Shown in pieces: positions 1 to 8,517 of a stretch of DNA of 46,326 nt (its first letter is position 1; every line of letters begins with the position of its first letter). A program made the translations under genes and the position numbers. The stretch is from assembly GCA_009781185.1 (NCBI GenBank), contig WQYP01000012.1:1-46326 (forward strand), read 5' to 3'. A model generated the notes under the pieces. The model saw nothing but the letters and a program-made list of their open reading frames with translations. It was not told the DNA's origin and made no database searches. The DNA comes from Phycisphaerales bacterium. GTDB taxonomy: Bacteria; Planctomycetota; Phycisphaerae; WQYP01.

Positions 1-2125
1 TATGCCACGTGGAGCCGACGCCATCGGCCGTGACTGTGCCGGTTGAGCCGGAATTATATCCAATGTAGCCATTTGCATTACTGACATGGCCGCCGTTGGT
101 GATGAGAAGTTCGCCGGTGCCGGAGTAGCCGACGGTGAGATCACTGCTGTTGAGCCAGGCGGAGCCCTCTCCTGCTCCATCGACTGTAACCGTTCCCGTT
201 GCGGTCGAATTAAATCCAATGAAGCCATTGGTGCTCGTGACCTGTCCGCCGTTAGCGATGTGAAGCTCGCCCGCCCCGGACTCCCCGAGATGGAGTTCCC
301 CGCTATTGGCCCACAGCGAGCCAACGCCATCAACCGTGACCGTGCCCGCCGCATCGGCGCCAATAATCCCATTGGCATTACTGACTTGCCCGCCATTGAG
401 AACGTGAATCGTGCCCTCCCCGAGATTTCCAATCACAAAATCACCGCTGTTGCTCCAGGTGGATGCGGATCCATCGATCGTGACCGTGCCTGCCGCCCCT
501 GCATGATAGCCAATGTAGACGTTTTTATAATTGACTTTTCCGCCGTTCCGGATGATCAGTTCGCCTGCTCCGTCGTATCCGATATAAAGGTCGCCGCTAT
601 TGGTCCAGGTGGAATCAGGTCCATCCACCGTGACGGTGCCGGTAGAACCTGCATTATAACCAATGTAGCCAGTGGTATTTTTGACGAGTCCGCCGTTGCT
701 GATAGTCAGTTCGCCCGAGCCGGTGTTGCCGACATAAAGAAGAGCGCTGTTAGTCCATGTACTGCCATCGCCATCGACGGTAACACTGCCCGTCGAACCG
801 GTGCCGGCGCCGATGGAGCCATTGGTGTTGGTAACCGTGCCGCCGTTGGTGATGGTCAGTTCGCCATGGCCATACAGTCCGACATCCAGAATGCCGCTGT
901 TCTTCCAAGTGGAGCCAACGCCATCGACCGTCACCGTACCCGTGGCACTGCCATAATATCCAATGTAACCCGCAGCATTCGTGACATTGCCGCCATTCTG
1001 GATGAGAAGCACGCCGGAACCATAGCTGCCGACCGTGAGAGTGCTGCTATTGGTCCAGACGGCCCCCGCACCATCGACCGTGACCGTCCCCGTCGCACCA
1101 GCGGTAGAGCTTCCAATGGAACCAGTCGTATTGCTGACATGCCCGCCGTTGGTAATGGTCAGCGTGCCCGAGCCGGTGCTGCCGACATTGAGACTGCCGC
1201 TATCGGTCCAAGTAGCCCCTCCTCCACTCCCATCGACGGTGACCGTGCCGGTCGAACCCGCATAAGAAGCAATGACGCCACTCGTGCTGGTAACCTGTCC
1301 GCCATGGGTGATGGTCAGTTCGCCCGTCCCTTGATAGCCGACAGTGATACTTCCGTTGCTCCATGTGGCTCCCCCGCCACTCCCATCGACGGTGACCGTG
1401 CCGGTCGAACCGGTTCCAACGCCAAGGAGGCTATTGGCGTTGCTGACTGAGCCGCCATTGATGATGATCAACTCGCCCTCGCCGGCACTTCCGACCCGCA
1501 GTTCACCGTTAGCGATCCAGGTGGAACCACTCCCCTCGACCGTAACCGTGCCCGTCGCACCCGAGTTCACGCCAATATAGCCAGTGGTGCTGGCGACTTG
1601 TCCGCCGTTGGTAATGACCAGCACGCCCGAGCCACTGTTTCCAATCGCGAGACCGGCGGTATTCGTCCAAATAGACCCAACGCCATCGACCGTAACCGTG
1701 CTGATCGAACTGGCGTTATAGCCAATGTAGCCATAGGTATTGCTGACAGTACCGCCGTCAGTGATGTGAAGTTCGCCATTGCCGGAATCTCCAACATAAA
1801 GATAACTACTATTGTTCCAGGCGGAGCCACTCCCATCGACGGTGACCGTACCGGTCGAACCCGTGTTATATCCCATGTAGCCCGTGGTATTGCTGACCGT
1901 ACCGCCATTGGCGATGTGAAGCTCGCCAGCACCGGAGTTCCCGACATAGAGAGAATTACTATTGTTCCATGTGGCTCCCCCTCCAGTTCCATCGACGATG
2001 ACGGTGCCACTCGACCCCGCGTTATATCCGATGTAGCCAAGGCCGTTGCTGACTTGTCCGCCGTTGGTAATAGTGAGCGAGCCAGAATTCGATATACCGA
2101 CATATAGAGTTGAACCAGATGTATT
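1..2125 (-). repeat. About 14 tandem coding repeats of about 150 bp
   Basis: A recurring plus-strand signature (a CCAATGTAGCC-like core) appears about every 150 bases, near 61, 215, 361, 510, 661, 811, 961, 1114, 1269, 1421, 1573, 1722, 1872 and 2030. Each is the reverse complement of the GYIG-encoding end of a protein unit. Units differ at many synonymous and some non-synonymous sites but almost never in length. Confidence 0.85.
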
Positions 2126-2272
2126 CCAGGGGGATGCCCCCACATCCGGGGAAACGTCGCCGGAGCCGACGATCTGCTGGGCGACAAGCGGAGTTGCTCC
2201 AGTCTGTAACAAAAACGGGACCAATAACGCCAACAGATGTTTGGCGTTTCTCCTGGTTTTCCTCTCGGTCAT
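1..2272 (-). CDS. Secreted T5SS/PEP-CTERM-type tandem-repeat protein, 3' part beyond the window
   Basis: The reading frame is open from an ATG at 2272 to the window edge (over 757 codons). The N-terminus has a basic stretch (MTERKTRRNAK), a hydrophobic core and an AQQ-like cleavage site near residue 33, so it is a Sec signal peptide. After it come about 14 units of roughly 50 residues, each carrying short motifs such as YNxGSTGTVTVDG, SxW, LYVGxxGxGxLxIT and GGxVSNxxGYIG. This matches the repeat known from autotransporters and PEP-CTERM exosortase substrates in Planctomycetota and Verrucomicrobiota, and predicts a long beta-solenoid at the cell surface. GGAG lies 5 bases before the chosen ATG; an in-frame ATG at 2293 is the alternative. 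Whether the missing C-terminus is an autotransporter barrel or a PEP-CTERM anchor cannot be seen. Function beyond surface structure or adhesion is unknown. Confidence 0.85.
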   Translation of the reverse strand, partial: MTERKTRRNAKHLLALLVPFLLQTGATPLVAQQIVGSGDVSPDVGASPWNTSGSTLYVGISNSGSLTITNGGQVSNGLGYIGYNAGSSGTVIVDGTGGGATWNNSNSLYVGNSGAGELHIANGGTVSNTTGYMGYNTGSTGTVTVDGSGSAWNNSSYLYVGDSGNGELHITDGGTVSNTYGYIGYNASSISTVTVDGVGSIWTNTAGLAIGNSGSGVLVITNGGQVASTTGYIGVNSGATGTVTVEGSGSTWIANGELRVGSAGEGELIIINGGSVSNANSLLGVGTGSTGTVTVDGSGGGATWSNGSITVGYQGTGELTITHGGQVTSTSGVIASYAGSTGTVTVDGSGGGATWTDSGSLNVGSTGSGTLTITNGGHVSNTTGSIGSSTAGATGTVTVDGAGAVWTNSSTLTVGSYGSGVLLIQNGGNVTNAAGYIGYYGSATGTVTVDGVGSTWKNSGILDVGLYGHGELTITNGGTVTNTNGSIGAGTGSTGSVTVDGDGSTWTNSALLYVGNTGSGELTISNGGLVKNTTGYIGYNAGSTGTVTVDGPDSTWTNSGDLYIGYDGAGELIIRNGGKVNYKNVYIGYHAGAAGTVTIDGSASTWSNSGDFVIGNLGEGTIHVLNGGQVSNANGIIGADAAGTVTVDGVGSLWANSGELHLGESGAGELHIANGGQVTSTNGFIGFNSTATGTVTVDGAGEGSAWLNSSDLTVGYSGTGELLITNGGHVSNANGYIGYNSGSTGTVTADGVGSTWH

Positions 2273-2575
2273 GCCGTCTCCAACTGGAGCCATCAATCTG
2301 GTCTGGGAAAGTCATCAGCGGTCAGCCGTATTATCGACGTGTCGCACGGAAATCTTCAGGGTTTGCCCATCGCCGAACCGACATTCACGGCAGAGAAAAC
2401 CGCCCTGTACGCCCATCAGCCTTATCACTACTGATAACAAGGAAAATTCGTTATTCGTTATGAGGGGATAATCGTCAAGTCGTTAAATCGTTAAATCGAT
2501 TTAACGACTTGGCGACTTAACGACTTGACGACAGAAAAACAGGCTCCTCATGCCACGCTCAGACGGATTGCAGAA
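2273..2575. other. Intergenic region with an inverted repeat
   Basis: This gap lies between the TPR gene stop and the repeat-protein start, both on the minus strand. It contains the family I palindrome at 2473-2530 and must hold the promoter of the repeat protein. A GATAAT-like box near 2330 is possible, but no convincing -35 accompanies it. No small gene is supported. Confidence 0.5.
2473..2530. repeat. Family I palindrome (AAGTCGTTAAATCG)
   Basis: CGTCAAGTCGTTAA at 2473-2486 is perfectly complementary to TTAACGACTTGACG at 2517-2530, with further copies of the core between them. A related block occurs at 26231-26265. It lies just downstream of the TPR gene and could fold as a large hairpin in its 3' UTR. 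Confidence 0.8.
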
Positions 2576-4015
2576 TCACGTTCCCGCAGGTGGAGCAGGG
2601 GGCGCCGCGGCCCCCGCGCGCAGATCATTGAGCCGTTTGCGGGCATCTTTGTAGCTGATGTCCCAACGAACGATCTTGGAGAACACGTCGATCGCTTCAG
2701 GGATACTGCCGTTTTCCTGGAGAGCCACGCCGTACCAGTAGTGGAGTTCGCGGGATTTTCGGTCGCCGGTGGGCGCCAGATCGTATTCGTCGATGGACCT
2801 TTTGAACGTATCGAGTGCTTCCGGGACCATTTTCTGGGCCATGAAAGCCCGCCCAAGGTAATGGAGCGCTTCGACGCGATGCTTGGGAGAATTCTGTGCT
2901 TCCTGCAACGCCGCAATAGCCTCATCGTAATGCCTGGTCTCAAAAAGACGCGCACCATATTCGTAACGAATAGCCATATCCGTAGGAAAGTTCTCCGCAC
3001 GTTCACGGTACTCGCCCAATTCGAAAAGCAATAACTCCCGATGGAGTTGCTGATACTGCTTCAACGTTTCTGCATCCTTGGGATCAGCCTGCACCGCTTC
3101 CTTGAGCATCCGCAAGTTACGCTTGAACTGCTTGATCCGAATGTCGCCCAGTTCCACCTTAAACCGATAAACCTTGGTCTCCGCGTAAGCCTTGGTGAGC
3201 ATCTCGATCGCCGTATTTTCATGCTCTTCGTCATCCATGTCCTTGAGAGCCTTGGCATACTTGCTGATGACCTGGACCTCTTTCGTGTTTTTCTCATAGT
3301 CGATTTTGGCCTGCTGAAGGGTCTTGAGGCGGTACTCCTCGGAACGATTCAGGTTCTCCTCCTCAAGGAGCTGCTTGGTGACTTCTTTGTCCTTGATGGA
3401 TTCCTTGAAATCTTCGCCTTTTTCGTATTTTCCTTTCTTGAGCGTCTCCTGGGCCGCGAGGTCCTTGGCGCGGGAATGCAGTTCCATGTCGTTAGGCTTG
3501 AGCCCGATGGCGGCCTGGATGCACTTCGAGGCTTCGTTGAATTCGCCGATCTTTTCGAAGATGTCCGCGAGCTCAATGTAGATGTCCAGTTTTTGGTTTT
3601 TATCGGTGCGGTTATTTTCTCTCGCCATGATCCCGATCCACACGACGAGTTCCGGCAAATCCAGAAGGGCAGCATTCCGCGCGATGGTCATCATGGCGGC
3701 GCGATTGCCGACGTCCTTGGCCAGAATCCACTCGGCATTAAGAAGCGCATCCTTCGATGATTTCCCTTTATAGGGAGGCTTGGGCCCCAAGAGTCCCGAG
3801 GCCGCTTTTCCGCCCGCGACCTTTCGACGGAAGGCAGTTTCACGCAGAGCCTGATGCTCGACCATGTTGGCAGGTTCGCGATTGAGCCCGTCGATGTACA
3901 AATTGATCGCGTAGTCGAAGTTGCCCGTGGCAGCGACGGTTCTGGCCCGATCAAAAAAGACCTTGCCCTTGCCTGGGCCTTCTATGGGATTACCGGTGGA
4001 GGGGGTATCGGTCAT
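2576..4015 (-). CDS. Tetratricopeptide repeat protein
   Basis: 479 residues with no signal peptide or membrane segment, so probably cytoplasmic. TPR-like helix pairs are seen near residues 33-66 (FDYAINLYIDGLNREP), 145-180 (GEFNEASKCIQAAIGLKP), 325-365, 366-400 (RHYDEAIAALQEAQ) and 400-465 (EALDTFKRSIDEYD, EAIDVFSKIVRWD). A lysine/glutamate-rich, probably coiled region lies at about 180-270. The end is Ala/Pro-rich (AAAPPAPPAGT). TPR arrays mediate protein-protein contacts; the partner is unknown. It is transcribed alone, with a divergent neighbour at 4331. No clear Shine-Dalgarno sequence precedes the ATG. Confidence 0.85.
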   Translation of the reverse strand: MTDTPSTGNPIEGPGKGKVFFDRARTVAATGNFDYAINLYIDGLNREPANMVEHQALRETAFRRKVAGGKAASGLLGPKPPYKGKSSKDALLNAEWILAKDVGNRAAMMTIARNAALLDLPELVVWIGIMARENNRTDKNQKLDIYIELADIFEKIGEFNEASKCIQAAIGLKPNDMELHSRAKDLAAQETLKKGKYEKGEDFKESIKDKEVTKQLLEEENLNRSEEYRLKTLQQAKIDYEKNTKEVQVISKYAKALKDMDDEEHENTAIEMLTKAYAETKVYRFKVELGDIRIKQFKRNLRMLKEAVQADPKDAETLKQYQQLHRELLLFELGEYRERAENFPTDMAIRYEYGARLFETRHYDEAIAALQEAQNSPKHRVEALHYLGRAFMAQKMVPEALDTFKRSIDEYDLAPTGDRKSRELHYWYGVALQENGSIPEAIDVFSKIVRWDISYKDARKRLNDLRAGAAAPPAPPAGT

Positions 4016-4330
4016 AGCGATTCCAAATTTCGACGCAGCCCGCGAGTTACCGCCAGCCGCTTACAAAGACGTATCTTATGACCGTACCAGATGGCGCATC
4101 TAAGTCAAGACACAATGGACGGCAACCATAAAAAAGGATCGCGATTGGATGGCGTGCCCGTTTTTCTGGGACGCCCCTTGGTGCCGCGTGTGGGAGAGTG
4201 GGAGAAGAGGAGACAAGGAACTCCCCTTGACGCCCGTGCCATCAAAGATGCCGCACCCAAAATTTGAACTTTCAGGGTGGAACGTTCAAAATTCGACATT
4301 TAATACTGAAAACTTAAAAAGGGTGACACG
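4016..4330. other. Divergent intergenic region
   Basis: Separates the TPR gene (-) from the hydrolase gene (+) and must contain both promoters. It includes a small inverted repeat, TTTGAAC...GTTCAAA, at about 4263-4291 and an AT-rich stretch just before 4331. No small gene or RNA is recognisable. Confidence 0.4.
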
Positions 4331-6340
4331 ATGGGCGGTAGTGAAAAGATCTTTGACGTGGAAGTGGTGCGAGGGGTGAAGGTGCGGATGCGAGATGGGG
4401 TGGAGTTGAATGCGAAGATTTTACGGCCGAAGAGGGCGGCGGTGGGAATGAGGTTTCCGGCGGTGATGGAATATAACCCGTATCGGATGCAAAGTGCGAA
4501 AGGGACGGGGAACTACCGCGATGAGATTCCAATGGTCTCGTGGTACCTGGCGGAACGAGGATACGTGGTGGTGCATTATGAGGTGCGAGGGACGGGAAGT
4601 TCGACAGGGTATTCGGAAATGGTCTACTCGGAAGATGAGCGGCGAGATGGGTACGACATGTGTGAGTGGATCGCGAGGCAGGAGTGGTGTACGGGGGCGG
4701 TAGGGATGATTGGGATATCGCATGGAGCGGTGGTGCAGTGGCAGGTGGCGGTGCAACAGCCTCCGCATTTGAAGACGATTATCGTGCGATCGGCGAATGA
4801 TGATGTGTATACGGAGTTTACGAATCCGGGTGGGAGCATTCGTCCGTGGATTTTTGAGGCGTATGGGCCGCATATGGATGCGTCGAATTTTTCGCCGCCG
4901 AGCGAGGGGATGGTGGGAGAAAAGTGGGAGGAGATTTGGAAGGAGCGGTTGGAGAAGAGTGTGCCGTGGAGTATCTCGCATATTCGGAATATCGTGCAGG
5001 GGGAGTTTTGGAAATGTAAGAGTTTGAGTGCTGATGACAGTCGGGTGAAGGTGCCGGTGTATTTGATTGAGGGTTGGGCGGATTGGTATGCGACGGCGGA
5101 GTTACGGGCGTTTCAGAAGTTGTCTGTGCCGCGGAAGGTGCTGATTGGTCCGTGGGGACATTACTATCCCGACGCGGCATTTCCCGGGCCGCGGGTAAAT
5201 GGCTGCGAATTGTATCGGCGATGGTTCGATTATTGGTTGAAAGGGATCGAGAACGGCGTGATGAAGGAGCCTGCGGTGACGGTGTTTGTGCGACACTGGA
5301 AAGAGCCGGCGTTGATGTACGTGGAGGATGCGGGGGAATGGCGGAACGAGGATGCCTGGCCACCGAAGAGGGTGGTGCGGACGAAGTTGTATTTGGGAGG
5401 CAATGACCAACTGGTGAGCGAGAGCGTGGCGACCGGCACGGCATCATTTGAGTATCGTGCGAGTGCGGGTATGACGACGGGACGGCGGTCGGGGCTGGGG
5501 AGCACGACGCCGTGGGGGTTGCCGTTGGATCAGCGGGGGGATGAGGAGTTTGGGCCGGTGTGGACGGGTGAGCCGTTGGAGAAGGCGATGGAGGTGATGG
5601 GGGAGTGTGACGTGGTGCTGCATGTGTCTTCGACGGCGAAGGTGGCATATTTTCATGTGAAACTGTGCGATATTTCGCCGGAGGGAGTGTCGAGGTTGAT
5701 AACGGATGGTGGATTGTTGGGGACGCATCGTGCGTCGCACGAGACGCCGGTGGCAATGACGCCTGGTGAAGTGTATGAACTGAAGTTTCCGCTGAAGCAT
5801 ATCGCGTATCGTGTGGAGGCGGGGCATCGGCTGCGGGTGATGGTGACAGGGGCTGATTTTCAGAATGCCTGGCCGACGGGGGAGCGAGGGGTACATACGG
5901 TGCATCTGGGTGTGTCGCGGGTGGTGGTGCCGTGGGTGGTGGCGGGGAGTCAGATGCTGGCGTCGCCGGAGCTTGGGGAGTCGAGCAAGGCGTTGCCGAA
6001 GGAATCGGAGATGGGGCGGCCAGTGTATCGGTTGGTGCGGGATCTGGTCAATGAGACGGTGACGTGCGAACTTGAGCCGTTGGCGGGGGGAATATGGGAG
6101 AAATGGACGTATCACTCGACGTGGACGGTATCGGACCGTGATCCGGCGGTGGCGGTGATCGAGGGAACGGCAAGTTGCACAGGGATGCATGGAGACAAAG
6201 AGGTGTGCGTGGTGGCGAAGAGCCGCACGAGCAGCGATGCGGAAAACTACACGCATGAATCGCGGGTGGAAATGACGGTGAATGGGGAACGATTTTTTGA
6301 AAAGACGTGGAGAGATACGGTGCCACGTCAATGGTCGTGA
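4331..6340 (+). CDS. CocE/NonD-type alpha/beta hydrolase (X-Pro dipeptidyl-peptidase S15 family)
   Basis: 669 residues, normal for the S15/CocE family. Triad candidates are all visible: Ser130 in GISHG (nucleophile elbow), Asp251 in EGWADW and His277 in GPWGHY. The start matches the family N-terminus (MRDGVELNAKILRP; YNPYR; GYVVVHYEVRGTGSSTG), and the C-terminal half has the jelly-roll pattern of the X-Pro peptidase C-terminal domain. Members cleave peptides after Xaa-Pro or hydrolyse acyl esters and glutaryl antibiotics; the substrate cannot be assigned. No signal peptide is seen, so it is probably cytoplasmic. AAGGGTG precedes the ATG. Codons end strongly in G. A decayed cysK begins about a dozen bases after the stop. 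Confidence 0.9.
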   Translation: MGGSEKIFDVEVVRGVKVRMRDGVELNAKILRPKRAAVGMRFPAVMEYNPYRMQSAKGTGNYRDEIPMVSWYLAERGYVVVHYEVRGTGSSTGYSEMVYSEDERRDGYDMCEWIARQEWCTGAVGMIGISHGAVVQWQVAVQQPPHLKTIIVRSANDDVYTEFTNPGGSIRPWIFEAYGPHMDASNFSPPSEGMVGEKWEEIWKERLEKSVPWSISHIRNIVQGEFWKCKSLSADDSRVKVPVYLIEGWADWYATAELRAFQKLSVPRKVLIGPWGHYYPDAAFPGPRVNGCELYRRWFDYWLKGIENGVMKEPAVTVFVRHWKEPALMYVEDAGEWRNEDAWPPKRVVRTKLYLGGNDQLVSESVATGTASFEYRASAGMTTGRRSGLGSTTPWGLPLDQRGDEEFGPVWTGEPLEKAMEVMGECDVVLHVSSTAKVAYFHVKLCDISPEGVSRLITDGGLLGTHRASHETPVAMTPGEVYELKFPLKHIAYRVEAGHRLRVMVTGADFQNAWPTGERGVHTVHLGVSRVVVPWVVAGSQMLASPELGESSKALPKESEMGRPVYRLVRDLVNETVTCELEPLAGGIWEKWTYHSTWTVSDRDPAVAVIEGTASCTGMHGDKEVCVVAKSRTSSDAENYTHESRVEMTVNGERFFEKTWRDTVPRQWS

Positions 6341-6352
6341 ACCCCTGCGATT

Positions 6353-6893
6353 GAGCACACACGCGGTGCTCGTGAACGCGCCATGGCTTATTGCCGTGAG
6401 AATCCAAACGCGTTCTTTCTCAACCAGCATGACAATCCCGCCTGCTGTGATGCTCATTACCAGACGACCGGGCCGGAAATCTGGCGAGATTGCGGCAGCA
6501 GTCTGGGCACCGCGGGCTCCTTCAACGGCGTCTCTCGCTTCATCAAAGAACAAAACCCCGCGGTCAAAATGATCGGCTTCGAACCCGCCGCTTCACCAGT
6601 TTACTCCGGCGGAAAGCAGGGCGAACACCACATCACCGGCATCGGCCCCGGCTTCGTCGCCGGCAACTTTAACGCCGTCCGACACCTGTGCGATGAGATT
6701 GTGCGACGGCGCCTACGCCTGGGCTCGCCGCGTCGCGGTCAAGGAAGGTGTATTCGTGGGCATCAGCAGCGGTGCCGCGGCGAAAGTCGCCTGCGACATC
6801 GCCGCCCGCCCCGAGATGGCCGGCAAAACCGTCGCCTGCCTCTTCTACGACACCGGCGAACGCTATCTCTCCATGAAAGGACTTTTTGGTTGA
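6353..6893 (+). pseudogene. Decayed cysteine synthase (cysK-like) C-terminal fragment
   Basis: Two frames together give the C-terminal part of an O-acetylserine sulfhydrylase. The first (6353 to about 6705) carries QTTGPEIW, GVSRFIKEQNP and IGFEPA; the second (about 6705-6893) carries GVFVGISSGAA, CLFYDTGERYLS and GLFG. The first half, with the PLP-binding lysine, is absent. The glycine-rich segment after GPEIW is shortened and the frame breaks near 6703. Homology starts directly after the hydrolase stop, suggesting a deletion or recombination joined the two. It cannot make an active enzyme. Confidence 0.85.
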
Positions 6894-6894
6894 A

Positions 6895-6975
6895 AATGCG
6901 AAATGCGAAATGCGAATCAAACTCAAATGTTCAAATGGCAACGTGAGTTAGCTACAGAGAACACAGAGATTGACG
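6895..6975. repeat. Family G and K intergenic repeats
   Basis: AAATGCGAAATGCGAATC followed by a CTACAGAGAACACAGAG motif. Similar sequences occur at 30600-30662, 32262-32441, 44826-44900 and 45614-45715. The block lies between the cysK remnant and the convergent cupin gene. Confidence 0.6.
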
Positions 6976-6986
6976 GGAATGATGGA

Positions 6987-8183
6987 TTATTTCGGCGTGT
7001 CCGGGTGATTGTTGGCGAAGTGCTTCAAAATGACCAGCGGCTCCCATTGGCTTTTGTTTTCGATGATGATGCCTTGGGTGGCGGCGGGTTCGCTGATGAA
7101 ATACTCGTCGCCGCTGGATTGGCCGAAGCGGAGCATTACGGAGGTTTCGGCTTGATAGCCGCCGAATAGACCGTGGCCCTGCACCAGGATGCAGCCGTAG
7201 GCGGCGGGGTCGCGGACGGTGACACGCTGGCCGGGCTGAATCGTCAACTCCTTCGCGGCGATGTAGTCGTTGCCGTAGGCGATCCATTTTTCACAGAAGC
7301 CTTCGCTGGTTTGCGGGCAAGCGATCGGCGGGCGGAAATAGGTTTTCTTGTAGTGCGGATCGACGTTCTTTTCCCAGTCCAACAAGCTCATGATGTAATC
7401 GAGGTCGGCTTTCTTGTCTGACGGGCAGTTCTCGTTCAGGAAGTCGATGGGGTAGACCTCACCGGCGGTGATGTTTTCGTAGACGGAGTTGACGTCGCTG
7501 TTCCATTGCGGCTCATACGTCAGGTACGAACCGGGGGCGTGGATGACGCCGGGGGGCGTATACCAGCCGGTGCCCAATTCAATCCGATAAGCCCGGCTCA
7601 GTTCGGTAATCCGAATATCACGCTTCTCATAATCAAAAAGACGAGCCTTGACCATCTCAGGCGTCACATCCGGGTCGAAGCCGAAGTAGGTGTGCGGGAA
7701 TTCGCCGGCATAACTATTCAGTTGCGGCGGATAGTAATACGCCTCGGGCTTACCCAACCGCCCCACCCGCGCGGCGGCGGCAAAATCCAAATGCACATGA
7801 TGGAACAACGGCTCTGCATAATCGAAAAATTTCGAATACATCGGCCATGTGCCGTATTGATCGATCAACTTTCGGCCGATGAGGGCGGCGCCGAGTTCGG
7901 TGACGAAGTCTCGCAGGGTGATCGCCCCCCCACCACCGTCGGTTTCGACATAGCTTAAGCCTTCGTCTGGGGCGGCGAGCGGGCCGTTCATGCAGTTGAT
8001 CACGCTGGAGAACCAGCGTTCCTTGATGGCGCCGCGTTTGGTGCCAAGCGCGAAGTAATCGTCAGGGTGGAGTTTGAGGCGTCTGCCGGGTTTGCTGAAG
8101 CGTCGAGGAACGAAGACGGGTTTGAGTCGGAGAATGCCGCTATTTTTTTCGAAAGTTTCGCGGATAAGTGATGATGTGTTCAT
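6987..8183 (-). CDS. Cupin-fold protein, mannose-6-phosphate isomerase-like
   Basis: 398 residues with no signal peptide. The centre and C-terminus have cupin features: a FHHVHLDF stretch near residues 127-134, GTGWYTPPGVIHAPGSYL near 205-225, and a C-terminal half (ELTIQPGQRVTVRD, GYQAETSVMLRFGQ, EYFISEPAATQGIIIEN) typical of a second cupin barrel. The overall look recalls class I phosphomannose isomerases or sugar-isomerase cupins, but the metal ligands cannot be assigned with certainty. It is monocistronic. Its promoter sits so close that the mRNA probably starts at or next to the ATG (see 8191-8218). Confidence 0.65.
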   Translation of the reverse strand: MNTSSLIRETFEKNSGILRLKPVFVPRRFSKPGRRLKLHPDDYFALGTKRGAIKERWFSSVINCMNGPLAAPDEGLSYVETDGGGGAITLRDFVTELGAALIGRKLIDQYGTWPMYSKFFDYAEPLFHHVHLDFAAAARVGRLGKPEAYYYPPQLNSYAGEFPHTYFGFDPDVTPEMVKARLFDYEKRDIRITELSRAYRIELGTGWYTPPGVIHAPGSYLTYEPQWNSDVNSVYENITAGEVYPIDFLNENCPSDKKADLDYIMSLLDWEKNVDPHYKKTYFRPPIACPQTSEGFCEKWIAYGNDYIAAKELTIQPGQRVTVRDPAAYGCILVQGHGLFGGYQAETSVMLRFGQSSGDEYFISEPAATQGIIIENKSQWEPLVILKHFANNHPDTPK

Positions 8184-8190
8184 GATCCAG

Positions 8191-8218
8191 ATGATACTTT
8201 ATGGCAGACTGTAGTCAA
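8191..8218 (-). promoter_or_regulatory. Sigma-70-type promoter of the cupin gene, probably leaderless
   Basis: Reading the minus strand, TTGACT (8218-8213) and TATCAT (8196-8191) are separated by 16 bases. The -10 box ends 7 bases before the ATG at 8183, so the expected transcription start falls at or one base before the start codon. There is no room for a Shine-Dalgarno site. Confidence 0.6.
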
Positions 8219-8278
8219 GTTTCCGACCTTCAACTGTGCGTACCGGCTGCATGACATTCTGGGATACAAAGGCAAAGC

Positions 8279-8401
8279 ATGAACAGCGGCGTCGAGCCCC
8301 ATTTTCCCCTCCTGCAAGGCATACGGCCATTCGCTCGCTCACGCCTGGGCACAGACGTCGTGGCCGGCATCACACTGGCTGCACTGGGTATCCCCGAGCT
8401 A
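8279..8401 (+). pseudogene. N-terminal relic of a SulP-family anion transporter
   Basis: About 40 residues (FPLLQGIRPF, RSRLGTDVVAGITLAALGIP) match the conserved start of SulP/SLC26 sulfate permeases, where a short cytoplasmic stretch leads into the first helix with an AGxTxAAxxIPE motif. After 'IPEL' the similarity stops and the frame runs into a hairpin. The rest of a protein of usually 500 or more residues is missing, so this is a truncated remnant. Confidence 0.65.
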
Positions 8402-8441
8402 AAGTTTTGGTTGCGGAACTACCGCACACACTGGTTAACAC

Positions 8442-8476
8442 GACAAGTCCCGAGAGCGTCCCTCTCGGGGCTTGTC
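8442..8476. terminator. Strong hairpin, probable terminator of the DUF4159 gene
   Basis: GACAAGTCCCGAGAG pairs with CTCTCGGGGCTTGTC (15 bp, one wobble) around a 5-base loop. It lies about 42 bases beyond the stop of the minus-strand gene ending at 8518. On the plus strand it is followed by GTTTTATG. The U-tract is poor in both directions. Confidence 0.6.
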
Positions 8477-8517
8477 GTTTTATGCTGAAATTGCAGGGGT
8501 CTCAATCGCGCTGTGGC

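Noticed and set aside
86..1450. Long plus-strand open frame opposite the tandem repeats
   Set aside because: It is an antisense shadow: the minus frame has a signal peptide, a ribosome site and a recognisable protein repeat, while the plus frame has none.
5444..6553. Long Arg/His/Pro-rich minus-strand frame over the hydrolase gene
   Set aside because: Composition is that expected from the reverse of G-ending codons; no domain, no ribosome site, and it overlaps a conserved enzyme.
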